Shown: piece by piece, positions 31,336 through 48,414 of the stretch
Position numbering within the stretch: position 1 is the stretch's first letter
How the letters are laid out: every line of letters starts with the position of its first letter
Source of the DNA: 3107 sp001483205
GTDB taxonomy: Bacteria > Pseudomonadota > Alphaproteobacteria > Rhodobacterales > Rhodobacteraceae
Direction: 5' to 3'
DNA length: 64,000 nucleotides
Assembly (NCBI GenBank): GCA_964291375.2
Contig: OZ219810.1
Coordinates: 117,298 to 181,297, forward strand
Made by a program: the position numbers and the translations under genes
Notes under the pieces: generated by a model
Databases searched by the model: none
What the model saw: the letters and a program-made list of their open reading frames with translations, nothing else
What the model was told of the DNA's origin: nothing

Positions 31336-32903
31336 CTGCCCCGCCCGAAACACCCGAAACACCCCCTGCGGCGGCAAACGGCGCGCCCGTGCTGCTGACT
31401 GTGGACGGGCTGACCAAAACCTATCCCGGCGTGTTGGCCAATGATCATGTGTCCTTCAGCATCGCCGAGGGTGAAATCCACGCGCTTCTGGGCGAGAACG
31501 GGGCCGGGAAATCAACGCTGGTCAAGATGATCTATGGCCTGGTGCGCCCGGACAGCGGGGCCATGACCCTGCGTGGCCACCCGTTCGCACCGTCAGAGCC
31601 GCGCGCCGCCCGCGCCGCCGGGGTGGCGATGGTATTTCAGCATTTTTCGCTGTTCGACGCGCTGAACGTTGCCGAGAATGTCGCCCTGGGGATGGAGAAC
31701 CCGCCGGGGCGGGGGGCCTTAGCGGGTCGCATTCGCGAAATGAGCGAGAATTACGGCCTGCCGCTTGATCCTCATGCCCTTGTCGGCAACCTGTCCGCCG
31801 GGGAACGCCAGCGGGTCGAGATCATCCGTTGCCTGTTGCAGGAACCCAAACTGCTGATCATGGATGAGCCGACCAGTGTGCTGACCCCGCAGGAAACGGC
31901 GATTCTGTTCGCGACGCTCAGAACCCTGTCTGCCGAGGGGGTCGCGATCCTCTACATATCCCACAAGCTCGAGGAAATCCGCACGCTCTGTGACGGAGCG
32001 ACGATTTTAAGGCAGGGCAAGGTGGCCGCCACCTGTGACCCGCGCGGAAAATCCGCCCGCGAGCTGGCCGAAATGATGGTGGGGCAGGCGCTGCATGTTC
32101 CGGCGCGGACGGGCCGCGAGGCGGGGCCGGTGGCGCTGGCGCTGCGTGATCTCAACCTGTCCCCGGCAACGCCGTTCGGAACCGCGCTGAAGGCTCTCTG
32201 CCTTGAGGTCCGGGCGGGCGAGGTTCTGGGCATCGGCGGCGTGGCCGGAAACGGACAGGACGAGTTGTTATCGGCGCTGTCGGGCGAAAGCACCACCACG
32301 CCGGACGCGGTTGTGGTCAATGGCGCGCCTGTCGGTCACCTTGGCCCCAACGCGCGGCGCAGGCTGGCGGTTCTGGCCACCCCGGAGGAACGTCTGGGCC
32401 ATGCCGCGGCCCCGGATATGAGCCTGACCGAGAATGCGCTGATGACCGCCGCTATTCGCTGCAACCTGACCGACAGGGGCTTTCTGAACCGGCCCGCGGC
32501 GGAAGAGTTCGCGCGCAGGATCATCGCCGCCTTTGATGTCCGCACACCGGGGGCGGGCAATCCGGCGCGGTCGCTTTCCGGCGGCAACCTTCAGAAATTC
32601 GTTGTCGGGCGAGAGATACTTCAGGCTCCCGACGTGCTGGTGGTCAATCAACCGACCTGGGGGGTGGACGCCGCCGCCGCCGCCGCCATCCGGCAGGCAT
32701 TGCTTGATCTGGCGGCGAACGGGGCGGCGGTGGTGGTGATCAGCCAGGATCTTGATGAGCTGATGACCATCTCGGACCGGTTTGCGGCCCTGAACGAGGG
32801 CCGTCTGAGCGCGCCCCGCCCCACGCGGGAACTGAGCATCGACGAGATCGGCCTGATGCTGGGGGGTGCGCATGACATGGAGGTCGCCCATGCCGAGGCT
32901 TGA
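31332..32903 (+). CDS. ABC transporter ATP-binding protein, BmpA-type purine/nucleoside importer
   Basis: A 523-residue double ATPase of the sugar/nucleoside CUT2-like class. Domain 1: LLGENGAGKSTLVKMIYGL (Walker A), NLSAGERQRVEIIRCL (signature) and LLIMDEPTSVLTPQE (Walker B). Domain 2 is degenerate, as usual: GIGGVAGNGQDELLSAL replaces Walker A, SLSGGNLQKFVVGREIL is a good signature, but Walker B reads VLVVNQPTWGVD with Gln instead of the catalytic Glu. It energises import through the two permeases that follow. The start overlaps xdhC (ATGA). Location directly after xdhABC points to purine bases or nucleosides as substrate. Confidence 0.92.
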   Translation: MTAPPETPETPPAAANGAPVLLTVDGLTKTYPGVLANDHVSFSIAEGEIHALLGENGAGKSTLVKMIYGLVRPDSGAMTLRGHPFAPSEPRAARAAGVAMVFQHFSLFDALNVAENVALGMENPPGRGALAGRIREMSENYGLPLDPHALVGNLSAGERQRVEIIRCLLQEPKLLIMDEPTSVLTPQETAILFATLRTLSAEGVAILYISHKLEEIRTLCDGATILRQGKVAATCDPRGKSARELAEMMVGQALHVPARTGREAGPVALALRDLNLSPATPFGTALKALCLEVRAGEVLGIGGVAGNGQDELLSALSGESTTTPDAVVVNGAPVGHLGPNARRRLAVLATPEERLGHAAAPDMSLTENALMTAAIRCNLTDRGFLNRPAAEEFARRIIAAFDVRTPGAGNPARSLSGGNLQKFVVGREILQAPDVLVVNQPTWGVDAAAAAAIRQALLDLAANGAAVVVISQDLDELMTISDRFAALNEGRLSAPRPTRELSIDEIGLMLGGAHDMEVAHAEA

Positions 32904-33972
32904 AAAACGCCCCCGGCCATCACTCGCCTGGGCGATGGCCGCCCCGGTTTTGGCGGTGGTGGCGACAATGATCGCGGGCGGGTTGCTGTTTGCCGCCCTC
33001 GGCAAACCGCCGATCGGGGCAATTCGCACCATTTTCTGGGAACCGCTGTTTTCCGAATTTGCCTGGTATTACCGCCCGCAACTGCTGATCAAGGCGGCGC
33101 CACTGGTGCTGATCGCCATCGGGCTCAGCCTTGGCTTTCGCGCCGGGGTCTGGAATATCGGGGCCGAGGGGCAATACATCATCGGCGCGATTTTCGGTGC
33201 GGGCGTGGCGCTGGCCTTCTATCCGGCGGATTTCTGGTTCATCTTTCCGCTGATGATCCTTGCGGCGGTGGCGGGCGGCATTTTGTGGGCGATGATTCCG
33301 GCGCTGCTGAGGGTGCGCTTTGGCACGAACGAGATTCTGGTGTCGCTGATGCTGGTCTATGTGGCGGAACACATCCTGTCGTCGGTGTCTTTCGGGCTGC
33401 TCAGAAACCCCGAGGGACACGGCTTTCCGGGGTCGCGCAACCTGCAACACTATCCGCCTGCCTCTAACCCCGAACTGTGGGCGGGCACCGGCATCCACTG
33501 GGGCGTCATTGCTGCCGTGATTGCGGTGATCGCCGCCTATATCCTGCTGAACCGGCATATTTTGGGCTATCAGATACGGCTGATTGGTCAGGCCCCGAGA
33601 GCAGCACGCTTTGCCGGGGTGCGCCCGAACCTGCTGATCATCGCCTGCATGGGAATTTCCGGCGGGCTGGCCGGAGTTGCGGGCCTGTTCGAGGTCTCCG
33701 GGCCAATGGGCCAGATCAGCGTCGATTTCAATCAGGGTCTGGGCTTTACCGCGATTATCGTCGCGTTTCTGGGGCGGCTGCATCCGGGGGGCATTCTGCT
33801 GGCCGGGTTCCTGCTGGCGCTGACTTCGGTTGGCGGCGAGATCGCGCAATCATCGCTTGGCCTGCCCGCCGCGTCGATCAAAGCGTTTCAGGGGATGCTG
33901 CTGTTTTTCATCCTGGCGACGGATATGCTGTCGAACTACAGGATTCGCGCTGGCGGAAGGGGGGCTGCATGA
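32890..33972 (+). CDS. ABC transporter permease 1, purine/nucleoside importer
   Basis: A 360-residue inner-membrane subunit of the BPD_transp_2 family with about 9-10 hydrophobic helices. Typical motifs are LIAIGLSLGFRAGVWNIGAEGQYIIGA near the middle and NEILVSLMLVYVAEHIL. The start is taken at 32890 because GGAGG precedes it by 6 nt; this overlaps the ATPase gene by 14 bp. An in-frame ATG at 32866 is less well placed. It pairs with permease 2 to form the heterodimeric channel. Confidence 0.92.
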   Translation: MPRLEKRPRPSLAWAMAAPVLAVVATMIAGGLLFAALGKPPIGAIRTIFWEPLFSEFAWYYRPQLLIKAAPLVLIAIGLSLGFRAGVWNIGAEGQYIIGAIFGAGVALAFYPADFWFIFPLMILAAVAGGILWAMIPALLRVRFGTNEILVSLMLVYVAEHILSSVSFGLLRNPEGHGFPGSRNLQHYPPASNPELWAGTGIHWGVIAAVIAVIAAYILLNRHILGYQIRLIGQAPRAARFAGVRPNLLIIACMGISGGLAGVAGLFEVSGPMGQISVDFNQGLGFTAIIVAFLGRLHPGGILLAGFLLALTSVGGEIAQSSLGLPAASIKAFQGMLLFFILATDMLSNYRIRAGGRGAA

Positions 33973-34904
33973 TGGACCTGTCAGGGATTGATCCGCTTGT
34001 GCTGCTGGCCTCGCTGATGGTTGCATCGACGCCGATCCTGCTGGCCGCTATCGGTGAGCTGGTGGCCGAGCGCGCCGGTGTGCTCAATCTCGGCGTTGAG
34101 GGCATGATGATCACCGGCGCGATTTGCGGCTTTGCCATTGCGGTGGAAACCGGCAGCCCGCTTGCGGGGTTTCTGGCCGCTGCGGCGGGCGGGGCGGTGC
34201 TGTCGCTGATCTTCGGGCTGCTCACCCAGATATTCCTGTCGAATCAGGTGGCGACCGGTCTGGCGCTGACGCTGTTCGGCCTTGGCCTGTCGGCGATGCT
34301 GGGGCAGGACTATGCCGGGATCAAGCCGCCCGCCACCGGGAAAACCAGCCTGCCGGTGTTGTCCGATCTGCCGGTCCTGGGCCGGGTGCTGTTTCAGCAC
34401 GATATGATGGTCTATGTTTCGCTCGCGCTGGTGGCGCTGATCTGGTGGACGCTGAAATACAGCCGCGCCGGGCTGATCCTGCGGGCCGTCGGCGAAAACC
34501 ACGACGCCGCCCATGCGCTGGGGTATAAGGTGGTGCGTATCCGGTTGCTGGCGATTGCCGTTGGCGGGGCCTGTGCAGGGCTTGGCGGCGCATATCTGAG
34601 CCTCGTGCGTGTCCCGCAATGGACCGAGGGTATGACCGCGGGCGCGGGCTGGATCGCCCTTGCCATTGTGGTCTTTGCAAGCTGGAAGCCGTGGCGGGTG
34701 GTGCTGGGGGCCTATCTGTTCGGCGGTGTGACTGTCCTGCAACTGAACCTTCAGGCGGCGGGGGTGGACATTCCGGTCGAATATCTGTCGATGTCGCCTT
34801 ATGTCATAACCATCGTGGTTCTTGTCATCATATCCTCGGATCGCAGCAGAGCGGCCTTGAATGCGCCTGCGTCTCTGGGCAAGGTGTTCCATGCAACAGA
34901 TTAG
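33969..34904 (+). CDS. ABC transporter permease 2, purine/nucleoside importer
   Basis: A 311-residue second permease of the BPD_transp_2 family with about eight helices. STPILLAAIGELVAERAGVLNLGVEGMMI is the family's conserved coupling region, followed by NQVATGLALTLFGLGLSAM. The start ATG overlaps the previous stop (ATGATG), so either of two adjacent ATGs may be used. The ion channel gene starts 9 bp after its stop, in the same operon. Confidence 0.92.
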   Translation: MMDLSGIDPLVLLASLMVASTPILLAAIGELVAERAGVLNLGVEGMMITGAICGFAIAVETGSPLAGFLAAAAGGAVLSLIFGLLTQIFLSNQVATGLALTLFGLGLSAMLGQDYAGIKPPATGKTSLPVLSDLPVLGRVLFQHDMMVYVSLALVALIWWTLKYSRAGLILRAVGENHDAAHALGYKVVRIRLLAIAVGGACAGLGGAYLSLVRVPQWTEGMTAGAGWIALAIVVFASWKPWRVVLGAYLFGGVTVLQLNLQAAGVDIPVEYLSMSPYVITIVVLVIISSDRSRAALNAPASLGKVFHATD

Positions 34905-34913
34905 GGAGGATGA

Positions 34914-35672
34914 GTGTCCCGGGTCGTTGTAGTCGAATTTCTGGATGGCAATCATCCCAGATGGGGCCGCGCGCCGACGCTGGTGCTGCACGGGCTGATC
35001 CTGTTGTCGGCGATTGCCATCGCGGTAGAGACGGTTCCGGGACTGCCCCCGAGGATGGTCAGCGCACTCAACCGCTTCGAGGCATTCATTCTGCTGCTTT
35101 TCGTCACCGAATACATATTGCGCCTGACATGCAGCCCACAGCCGCTTCGCTATGCGTTCAGCGTGTGGGGCATTATCGACCTGCTGTCCTGTGTGCCCGC
35201 CATCGCGCTGCTGGAACCGGAATGGCAGGCTTTCCGCTCTTTGCGGCTGTTGCGGCTGCTGAAACTCTTTCACACCTCTGTCGCGCTCGACCGGCTGGGC
35301 CGCGCCCTGTATCATGTCAGGGGAGAGCTGTTCCTGTTCGGCATCCTGTCGGCATTCATGCTTTATGTCTCGGCTGTGGGGATATACTTCTTTGAACATG
35401 CCGCGCAGCCAGAGGCATTCGCGTCGATTCCGCAAAGCCTGTGGTGGGCAGTCGCATCTTTCACCACGGTGGGGTATGGTGATCTCTATCCGATAACGAT
35501 GGGCGGAAGGTTATTCGCCAGTATTGTCCTGTTCATCGGCCTGGGGATCGTTGCGGTGCCTTCGGCCATCATCACCGCCGCTTTGATGGATACCAAGGGG
35601 GACGGTGCGGGCGATACATCCGAACAGAAACCTGAAACAACGAAGAAGGGAGACCAAAATGAAACATCTTAG
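34914..35672 (+). CDS. Voltage-gated potassium channel (6-TM ion transporter)
   Basis: A 252-residue protein with the full voltage-gated K+ channel layout: S1 (about 22-40), S2 (about 53-73), S3 (about 83-100), an S4 voltage sensor with regular arginines (FRSLRLLRLLKLFHTS), S5 (about 141-162), a pore loop WWAVASFTTVGYGDLYPI containing the potassium selectivity filter TVGYGD, and S6. The short C-terminus is hydrophilic with no RCK or cyclic-nucleotide domain. The start is GTG at 34914 with AGGGAGG 6 nt upstream. The 3' end overlaps the binding-protein gene by 14 bp, so it is embedded between the permeases and their binding protein. Whether potassium flux relates to purine uptake is unknown. 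Confidence 0.88.
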   Translation: MSRVVVVEFLDGNHPRWGRAPTLVLHGLILLSAIAIAVETVPGLPPRMVSALNRFEAFILLLFVTEYILRLTCSPQPLRYAFSVWGIIDLLSCVPAIALLEPEWQAFRSLRLLRLLKLFHTSVALDRLGRALYHVRGELFLFGILSAFMLYVSAVGIYFFEHAAQPEAFASIPQSLWWAVASFTTVGYGDLYPITMGGRLFASIVLFIGLGIVAVPSAIITAALMDTKGDGAGDTSEQKPETTKKGDQNETS

Positions 35673-36732
35673 ACCCGTGATAGGCGCGACCGCGCTGGCG
35701 CTTGGCCTTGCCGGGGCAGCCATAGCGCAAGAGCCGCTCAAGGTCGGCTTTGTCTATGTCGGCCCGGTGGGCGACTTTGGCTGGTCATATGAGCATGATC
35801 AGGGCCGGCTGGCGGTCGAAGAGCATTTCGGCGATGCCGTCGAAACCAGCTTTGTCGAAAGCGTGCCGGAAGGGGCGGATGCCGAACGGGTGATGACCCA
35901 GATGGCGCTGTCGGGCCATGATCTGATCTTCACCACCTCTTTCGGCTATATGGACCCGACGATCAATGTCGCTGCCAAGTTCCCGGACGTGAAGTTTGAA
36001 CACGCCACCGGGTATAAGCGCGCCGACAATGTGTCCACCTATTCCGCCCGTTTCTATGAGGGCCGCGCGGTGATCGGGACCATCGCCGGACGGATGACAG
36101 AGACGAACAAGATCGGCTATATCGCCTCTTTCCCGATCCCCGAGGTGATCCGGGGCATCAACTCTGCCTATCTGCACGCGCGGAAGGTCAACCCGGATGT
36201 CGAGTTCAGGATCGTCTGGGTCTATACGTGGTTTGATCCGGCTAAAGAGGCCGACGCCGCCAATGCGCTGATCGAACAGGGCGTTGATGTGATCATGCAG
36301 CACACCGATTCCCCGGCGGCAATGACGATTGCCGAAGAGCGGGGGATTATGGCCTTTGGTCAGGCGTCTGATATGCTCCAGTTCGGGCCGACGGCGCGGC
36401 TGTCATCAATCATCGACGATTGGGCCCCCTATTACATCGACCGTGTGCAGGCGGTGATGGACGGGTCGTGGGAAAGCACCGACACATGGGACGGGATCGC
36501 GCCCGGCATGGTGGCGATCGGCGCATTTTCCGACCGGGTGCCCGCCGAAGTGCAGGCCGAGGCGCAGGCCATCACCGATGCCATCGTTGCCGGGGACTAT
36601 CACCCGTTCACCGGCCCGGTGAACCGGCAGGACGGATCGGTCTGGCTGGCAGAGGGTGAGGTCGCCGATGACGGCGTGCTGCTCGGCATGGATTTCTATG
36701 TCGAGGGGATTGAGGGCGAGATACCCAACTGA
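35659..36732 (+). CDS. BMP-family (BmpA/Med) substrate-binding lipoprotein-like protein
   Basis: A 357-residue periplasmic binding protein of the BMP family. It has a Sec signal (MKHLRPVIGATALALGLAGA, cleavage near AIAQ; no lipobox cysteine), then VGFVYVGPVGDFGWSYEHDQG, MTQMALSGHDLIFTTSFGYMD and KIGYIASFPIPEVIRGINSAY. Members bind purine nucleosides or related compounds and deliver them to the cognate permeases. The ATG at 35659 follows GGGAGACCAAA and lies inside the end of the channel gene. It is the last gene of the operon, and a hairpin follows. With xdhABC it makes a purine scavenging and oxidation unit. Confidence 0.9.
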   Translation: MKHLRPVIGATALALGLAGAAIAQEPLKVGFVYVGPVGDFGWSYEHDQGRLAVEEHFGDAVETSFVESVPEGADAERVMTQMALSGHDLIFTTSFGYMDPTINVAAKFPDVKFEHATGYKRADNVSTYSARFYEGRAVIGTIAGRMTETNKIGYIASFPIPEVIRGINSAYLHARKVNPDVEFRIVWVYTWFDPAKEADAANALIEQGVDVIMQHTDSPAAMTIAEERGIMAFGQASDMLQFGPTARLSSIIDDWAPYYIDRVQAVMDGSWESTDTWDGIAPGMVAIGAFSDRVPAEVQAEAQAITDAIVAGDYHPFTGPVNRQDGSVWLAEGEVADDGVLLGMDFYVEGIEGEIPN

Positions 36733-36754
36733 TCCCGCCTGCCTGACGGCACCG

Positions 36755-36783
36755 GCAAGGCCCCGTTTCGACGGGGCCTTGCG
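36755..36783. terminator. Hairpin between the purine operon and rpoC
   Basis: GCAAGGCCCCGT pairs with ACGGGGCCTTGC around TTC, a very stable stem located between convergent transcription units. No U-tract follows on either strand, so efficiency is uncertain; it could serve both directions. Confidence 0.6.
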
Positions 36784-36803
36784 CATTCAGCGGGCCGGGA
36801 TGA

Positions 36804-41075
<4,272 letters not shown>

Positions 41076-41132
41076 GTTCATATCCTTGAGATGGGGCAAG
41101 AGGGGACAGGCGGCGGGAAGAACGCCCGCGCC

Positions 41133-45272
<4,140 letters not shown>

Positions 45273-45530
45273 GCGTGTGGTCACCTTCTGCTCTTTTTTC
45301 GCGGGCGCGGAGGCCGCCGGGGCAACAGCGCCCGCGCCGCTCACGAAAACGATGGGTGCGGATCAATTCCCGCAGACCGTCCCACAGGTCTGCTCCCGAT
45401 CCGTCGAACCGCATCCTGGGAAACCCCCGCGCTTCAGGGCCTTTCCGGGACGGGTTCGGCCAGGCCCGGAAGCTCCGGACCCGGCCATGTCGGAATGGGG
45501 TCAGGGCGCGACGCGCGCCCCTCGCCCTGA
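45273..45530 (-). other. rplL-rpoB intercistronic region
   Basis: 258 bp with no gene. On the transcript GCAGACC/GGTCTGC (45372-45393) forms a 7-bp stem, and GC-rich stems lie close to the rplL stop. Such hairpins in this spacer are commonly processing or partial-termination sites that lower rpoBC relative to rplJL; that role is inferred here. Confidence 0.4.
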
Positions 45531-45914
45531 TTACCTGAGCTCGACCTCGGCACCTGCGTCCTCGAGCCGCTTGCGGATTTCCTCGGCCTCGGCCTTGTCC
45601 ACCCCTTCCTTGACCGCCTTGCCACCGGCATCAACCAGTTCCTTGGCTTCCTTGAGGCCCAGATTGGTCAGCGCGCGAACTTCTTTGATGACGTTGATCT
45701 TCTTTTCGCCGGGCGATTTCAGGATCACGTCAAATTCGGTTTGCTCCTCGGCGGCGTCGCCCCCGGCGTCACCCCCGGCAGGACCGGCAACCATGACCGC
45801 GCCCCCGGCAGCGGGTTCGATGCCGTATTCGTCCTTGAGGATGGTTTTCAGTTCCTGCGCTTCGAGAAGGGTCAGGCCCACGATCTCTTCTGCCAGTTTT
45901 TTCAGATCAGCCAT
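45531..45914 (-). CDS. rplL: 50S ribosomal protein L7/L12
   Basis: A 127-residue stalk protein, normal length. The N-terminal dimerisation helix is DLKKLAEEIVGLTLLEAQEL, followed by a flexible Ala/Gly hinge (AAGGAVMVAGPAGG), then the factor-binding C-terminal domain with KINVIKEVRALTNLGLKEAK and VDAGGKAVKEGV. It recruits elongation factors to the ribosome. It is co-transcribed 82 bp downstream of rplJ. Confidence 0.97.
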   Translation of the reverse strand: MADLKKLAEEIVGLTLLEAQELKTILKDEYGIEPAAGGAVMVAGPAGGDAGGDAAEEQTEFDVILKSPGEKKINVIKEVRALTNLGLKEAKELVDAGGKAVKEGVDKAEAEEIRKRLEDAGAEVELR

Positions 45915-45996
45915 TTCAGTGTTTCCGTTCTTTCAGGTGTGTTCCGGTTGTGTCACAGTGTTTCGGTGTCGCAGTGTTTCGGACGCCGGGCCGCGT

Positions 45997-46512
45997 TCAG
46001 GCCGCCGCTTTGTCCTCAATGGCGGACAGGATGCCCGCGATGTTCGCGCCCGGCGCGCCGATGGCCCCGGCAATGTTCGAGGCCGGTGCGCCGATGCAGC
46101 CGACGATCATGGCGATGAGCTCCTCACGGGACGGCATTTTCGATACCGCCTCGACCCCGGCGCGGTCCAGCGCCGTATCGCCCATTGCACCGCCGAGGAT
46201 TTCCAGCTTTTTGTTGTCTTTGGCAAAGCTCTCAACCACCTTGGCCGCCGCCACCGGGTCTTCGGAACAGGCCAGCACCGTCATGCCGGACAGCCAGTCA
46301 GCGATGTTGGCGCAGGGCTTGCCTTCGAGGGCGATTCTGGCAAGCCTGTTCTTGGCGACACGCACCAGACCGCCCGCCTCGCGCATCCGGGCGCGCAAGT
46401 CCTGCATCTCGGCCACCGTCAGGCCTTCGTAGCGGGCAACCACGACAACGCCGGAGCTGTCGAAAATCTGGCCGAGTTCCTCGACCACGCGCTCTTTCTG
46501 TGCCCTGTCCAC
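45997..46512 (-). CDS. rplJ: 50S ribosomal protein L10
   Basis: A 171-residue stalk base protein that anchors L7/L12 dimers on 23S rRNA. The N-terminus DRAQKERVVEELGQIF and core VVVARYEGLTVAEMQDLRA are characteristic; the C-terminal helix binds L12. The start codon is GTG with GGAG 7 nt upstream (CTGGAGTGAAAC). L10 bound to L12 usually represses its own leader, and a structured leader is present upstream. Unlike in most relatives, rplK and rplA do not precede it within the window. Confidence 0.96.
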   Translation of the reverse strand: MDRAQKERVVEELGQIFDSSGVVVVARYEGLTVAEMQDLRARMREAGGLVRVAKNRLARIALEGKPCANIADWLSGMTVLACSEDPVAAAKVVESFAKDNKKLEILGGAMGDTALDRAGVEAVSKMPSREELIAMIVGCIGAPASNIAGAIGAPGANIAGILSAIEDKAAA

Positions 46513-46729
46513 GTTTCACTCCAGGTTTGGGGAACATTCCCCGGCTCAGTTCCACCGGCCGGGGCCGATACCAGTGTCCGGTTACGGGAACGCCAAACCA
46601 TCCGGGGGGCAGCCCCGCGGACTCCGGTTGTCTCCCGTCTCGGGCAGGGGATTAAGGCCAGGGGCCGCCCGCCGTCTTGGACGAAAAAAACCAAAGCGCG
46701 CCAGAATCGCGCGCCTTGAGCAAGGGCCT
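46513..46729 (-). promoter_or_regulatory. rplJ leader, candidate L10 autoregulatory region
   Basis: About 215 nt of untranslated leader on the minus strand containing GAGACAACCGGAG and complementary GC-rich segments (CCGCGGGGCTGCCCCCCGG), consistent with an L10(L12)4-binding leader. The assignment is by position and resemblance to other proteobacterial leaders as I remember them. Confidence 0.4.
46682..46718 (-). terminator. Intrinsic terminator or attenuator upstream of rplJ
   Basis: On the minus strand AAGGCGCGC pairs with GCGCGCTTT (9 bp, one G-U) around GATTCTG and is followed by GG and seven T. It lies after the candidate promoter and before rplJ. It is either an attenuator in the r-protein leader or the orphaned terminator of a lost upstream gene. 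Confidence 0.65.
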
Positions 46730-46757
46730 TCTATACCCGTCTTGTGGGATTTCCAAG
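46730..46757 (-). promoter_or_regulatory. Candidate rplJ promoter
   Basis: On the minus strand CTTGGA (46752-46757) and TATAGA (46730-46735) are 16 bp apart. It is the best promoter-like pair in the 330-bp gap and would start transcription about 210 nt before rplJ. Confidence 0.45.
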
Positions 46758-46845
46758 CGGTGAAATGCAGATTTCGGAAAAAATTTTCGGGGCGGCAGAG
46801 GGGCGGCGCGCGCCCCCGGCAAACCATCCGCCCTGCCCGCGCGCG

Positions 46846-48304
46846 TCAGAGGTCCATTTCCCCCTGTGTGCGGTTCTTTTCGCGGGCGGCCTTTTTGTAG
46901 GGGTTGTGGCGCAGCGGCACATTCACGGCGCGGGGGCCGTGCTCAAGCGCCTCCTCGATGGTGACGATTTGCAGGCGGGGGATCGGGGGATAGCCCTCAA
47001 CCTCGAACACACCTGCCTGTTTTGCCCAATCGAGCATCTTTTTTGTCGGTTTGTGCAGGGTCAGGAAAACGCCGATCCGGGCGTTCCTTTCGGTCACGAC
47101 GGCATCAAGGTCGCGGATCATGCCGACCCCAAGGTTTCTGCCGCCCTTGATCGACACGATTGCCCGGTGCTCGCCTGTCGTTCCCGAAACGAAAGATACC
47201 GTCCACCCCGCCATCCGCGCCCATTTTGCCGCCGCCATGCGGATAGGCCCTGATCAGCCAGCAGGCCCATTTCTCGAACTCTTTCTTGGTCGGGGCGTCG
47301 CGGTTGAACAAATCCTGCGCCCCGGCGAGGTCTTGCGGCACACCATGGGTTTCAAAGGCGACCTCCGGGAAGGCATCGCTCAGGCGTTTTTCGATCAGCG
47401 CGATGGCCAGATGGGTCACGTCGATACCGATCCACCTGCGCCCGAGGGTTTCCGCCGCGTGAACGGTGGTGCCGCAGCCGCAGAACGGGTCAAGCACCAG
47501 ATCGCCCGGATTGGAAGAGGCGGCAATGATGCGCTCCAGCAGCGCCAGGGGCTTTTGCGTCCGGTACTCAAGGCGTTCCTTTGATGATCCGGCTATTATC
47601 GACATTTCCCATACATCACGACGCGGCAATCCCTTTGTCGGCTTGTCCACGACAAGTTTTCGCGTTTTCGTTTCCGGATCCAAAATCTGCGTCTTCCCCT
47701 TGAACCGCTTCATATAGCTTTCGCTTGCAGGTTCATACTCAACATTGAAGGTGTTGTTTTCGCCCGCGACGTAAAACAGATCGTGATCACATCGTGCATC
47801 GTCTGGTATTTGCGTGTGGGAGATGGCCAGCGCCGATACGACCAAACAATTTCGTTCCGAAAACTCTGCCCCCCGAACACCGCGTCCAGCAACAGCTTCA
47901 GGTAATGGCTCGCTGTCGGGTCGCAATGCAGATAGAGGCTGCCGGTGGGTTTCAGCACCCGGTGCAGCTCAATCAGCCGCACAGCCATCATGCACAGATA
48001 GGCCGTCATCTGGTTCTTGCCCAGAAACCCCACCATCGCGTCGAGCATCGCCGCCGCATCCTGATAGGGGCTGCCCCGCACCTCTTTGAGTGCCTGACCC
48101 GAAACCAGATCATCCCAGTGCCAGGTGTCCTCGAAAGCGACGATCTGCGCGTCCGAGACCTCTCCGCTTTCGTCCTTGAACAGCACGTTATAGTCTTTGT
48201 TTGAGTTGAACGGCGGATCAAGATAGATCAGGTCAACGGATGCGTCGGCGATGCTGTTCACGCAGCACCTCCAGATTGTCGCCATAATAGAGATCGTTGG
48301 TCAT
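46846..48304 (-). pseudogene. Site-specific DNA methyltransferase, broken by three frameshifts
   Basis: Three overlapping frames read successively as one protein. The start MTNDLYYGDNLEVLRE at 48304 shifts near 48258 into SIADASVDLIYLDPPFNSNK (DPPF, motif IV). A second shift near 47790 continues as LFYVAGENNTFNVEYEP and later LDPFCGCGTTVHAAET (FxGxG, AdoMet motif I). A third near 47170 leads to RAIVSIKGGRNLGVGMIRDL up to GEMDL. Motif IV before motif I indicates a beta-class N6-adenine or N4-cytosine methyltransferase. The 1459-bp span is 1 mod 3; apparent insertions of 1, 5 and 4 bp (total 10) restore a 482-residue frame. CACGAT is duplicated at the second break. No restriction enzyme gene is adjacent. 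It interrupts the usual rplK-rplA-rplJ neighbourhood. Confidence 0.85.
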
Positions 48305-48414
48305 GGCCCCGCTTCGTCTGCCCTCTTGCCCCGGCCCGACGATAGGCGCAGGCGGGTCAGGCGTCAATCAGGCCGTCACCCATTCTGCTTAAACATCAGG
48401 CAACGGCCCCCCCC

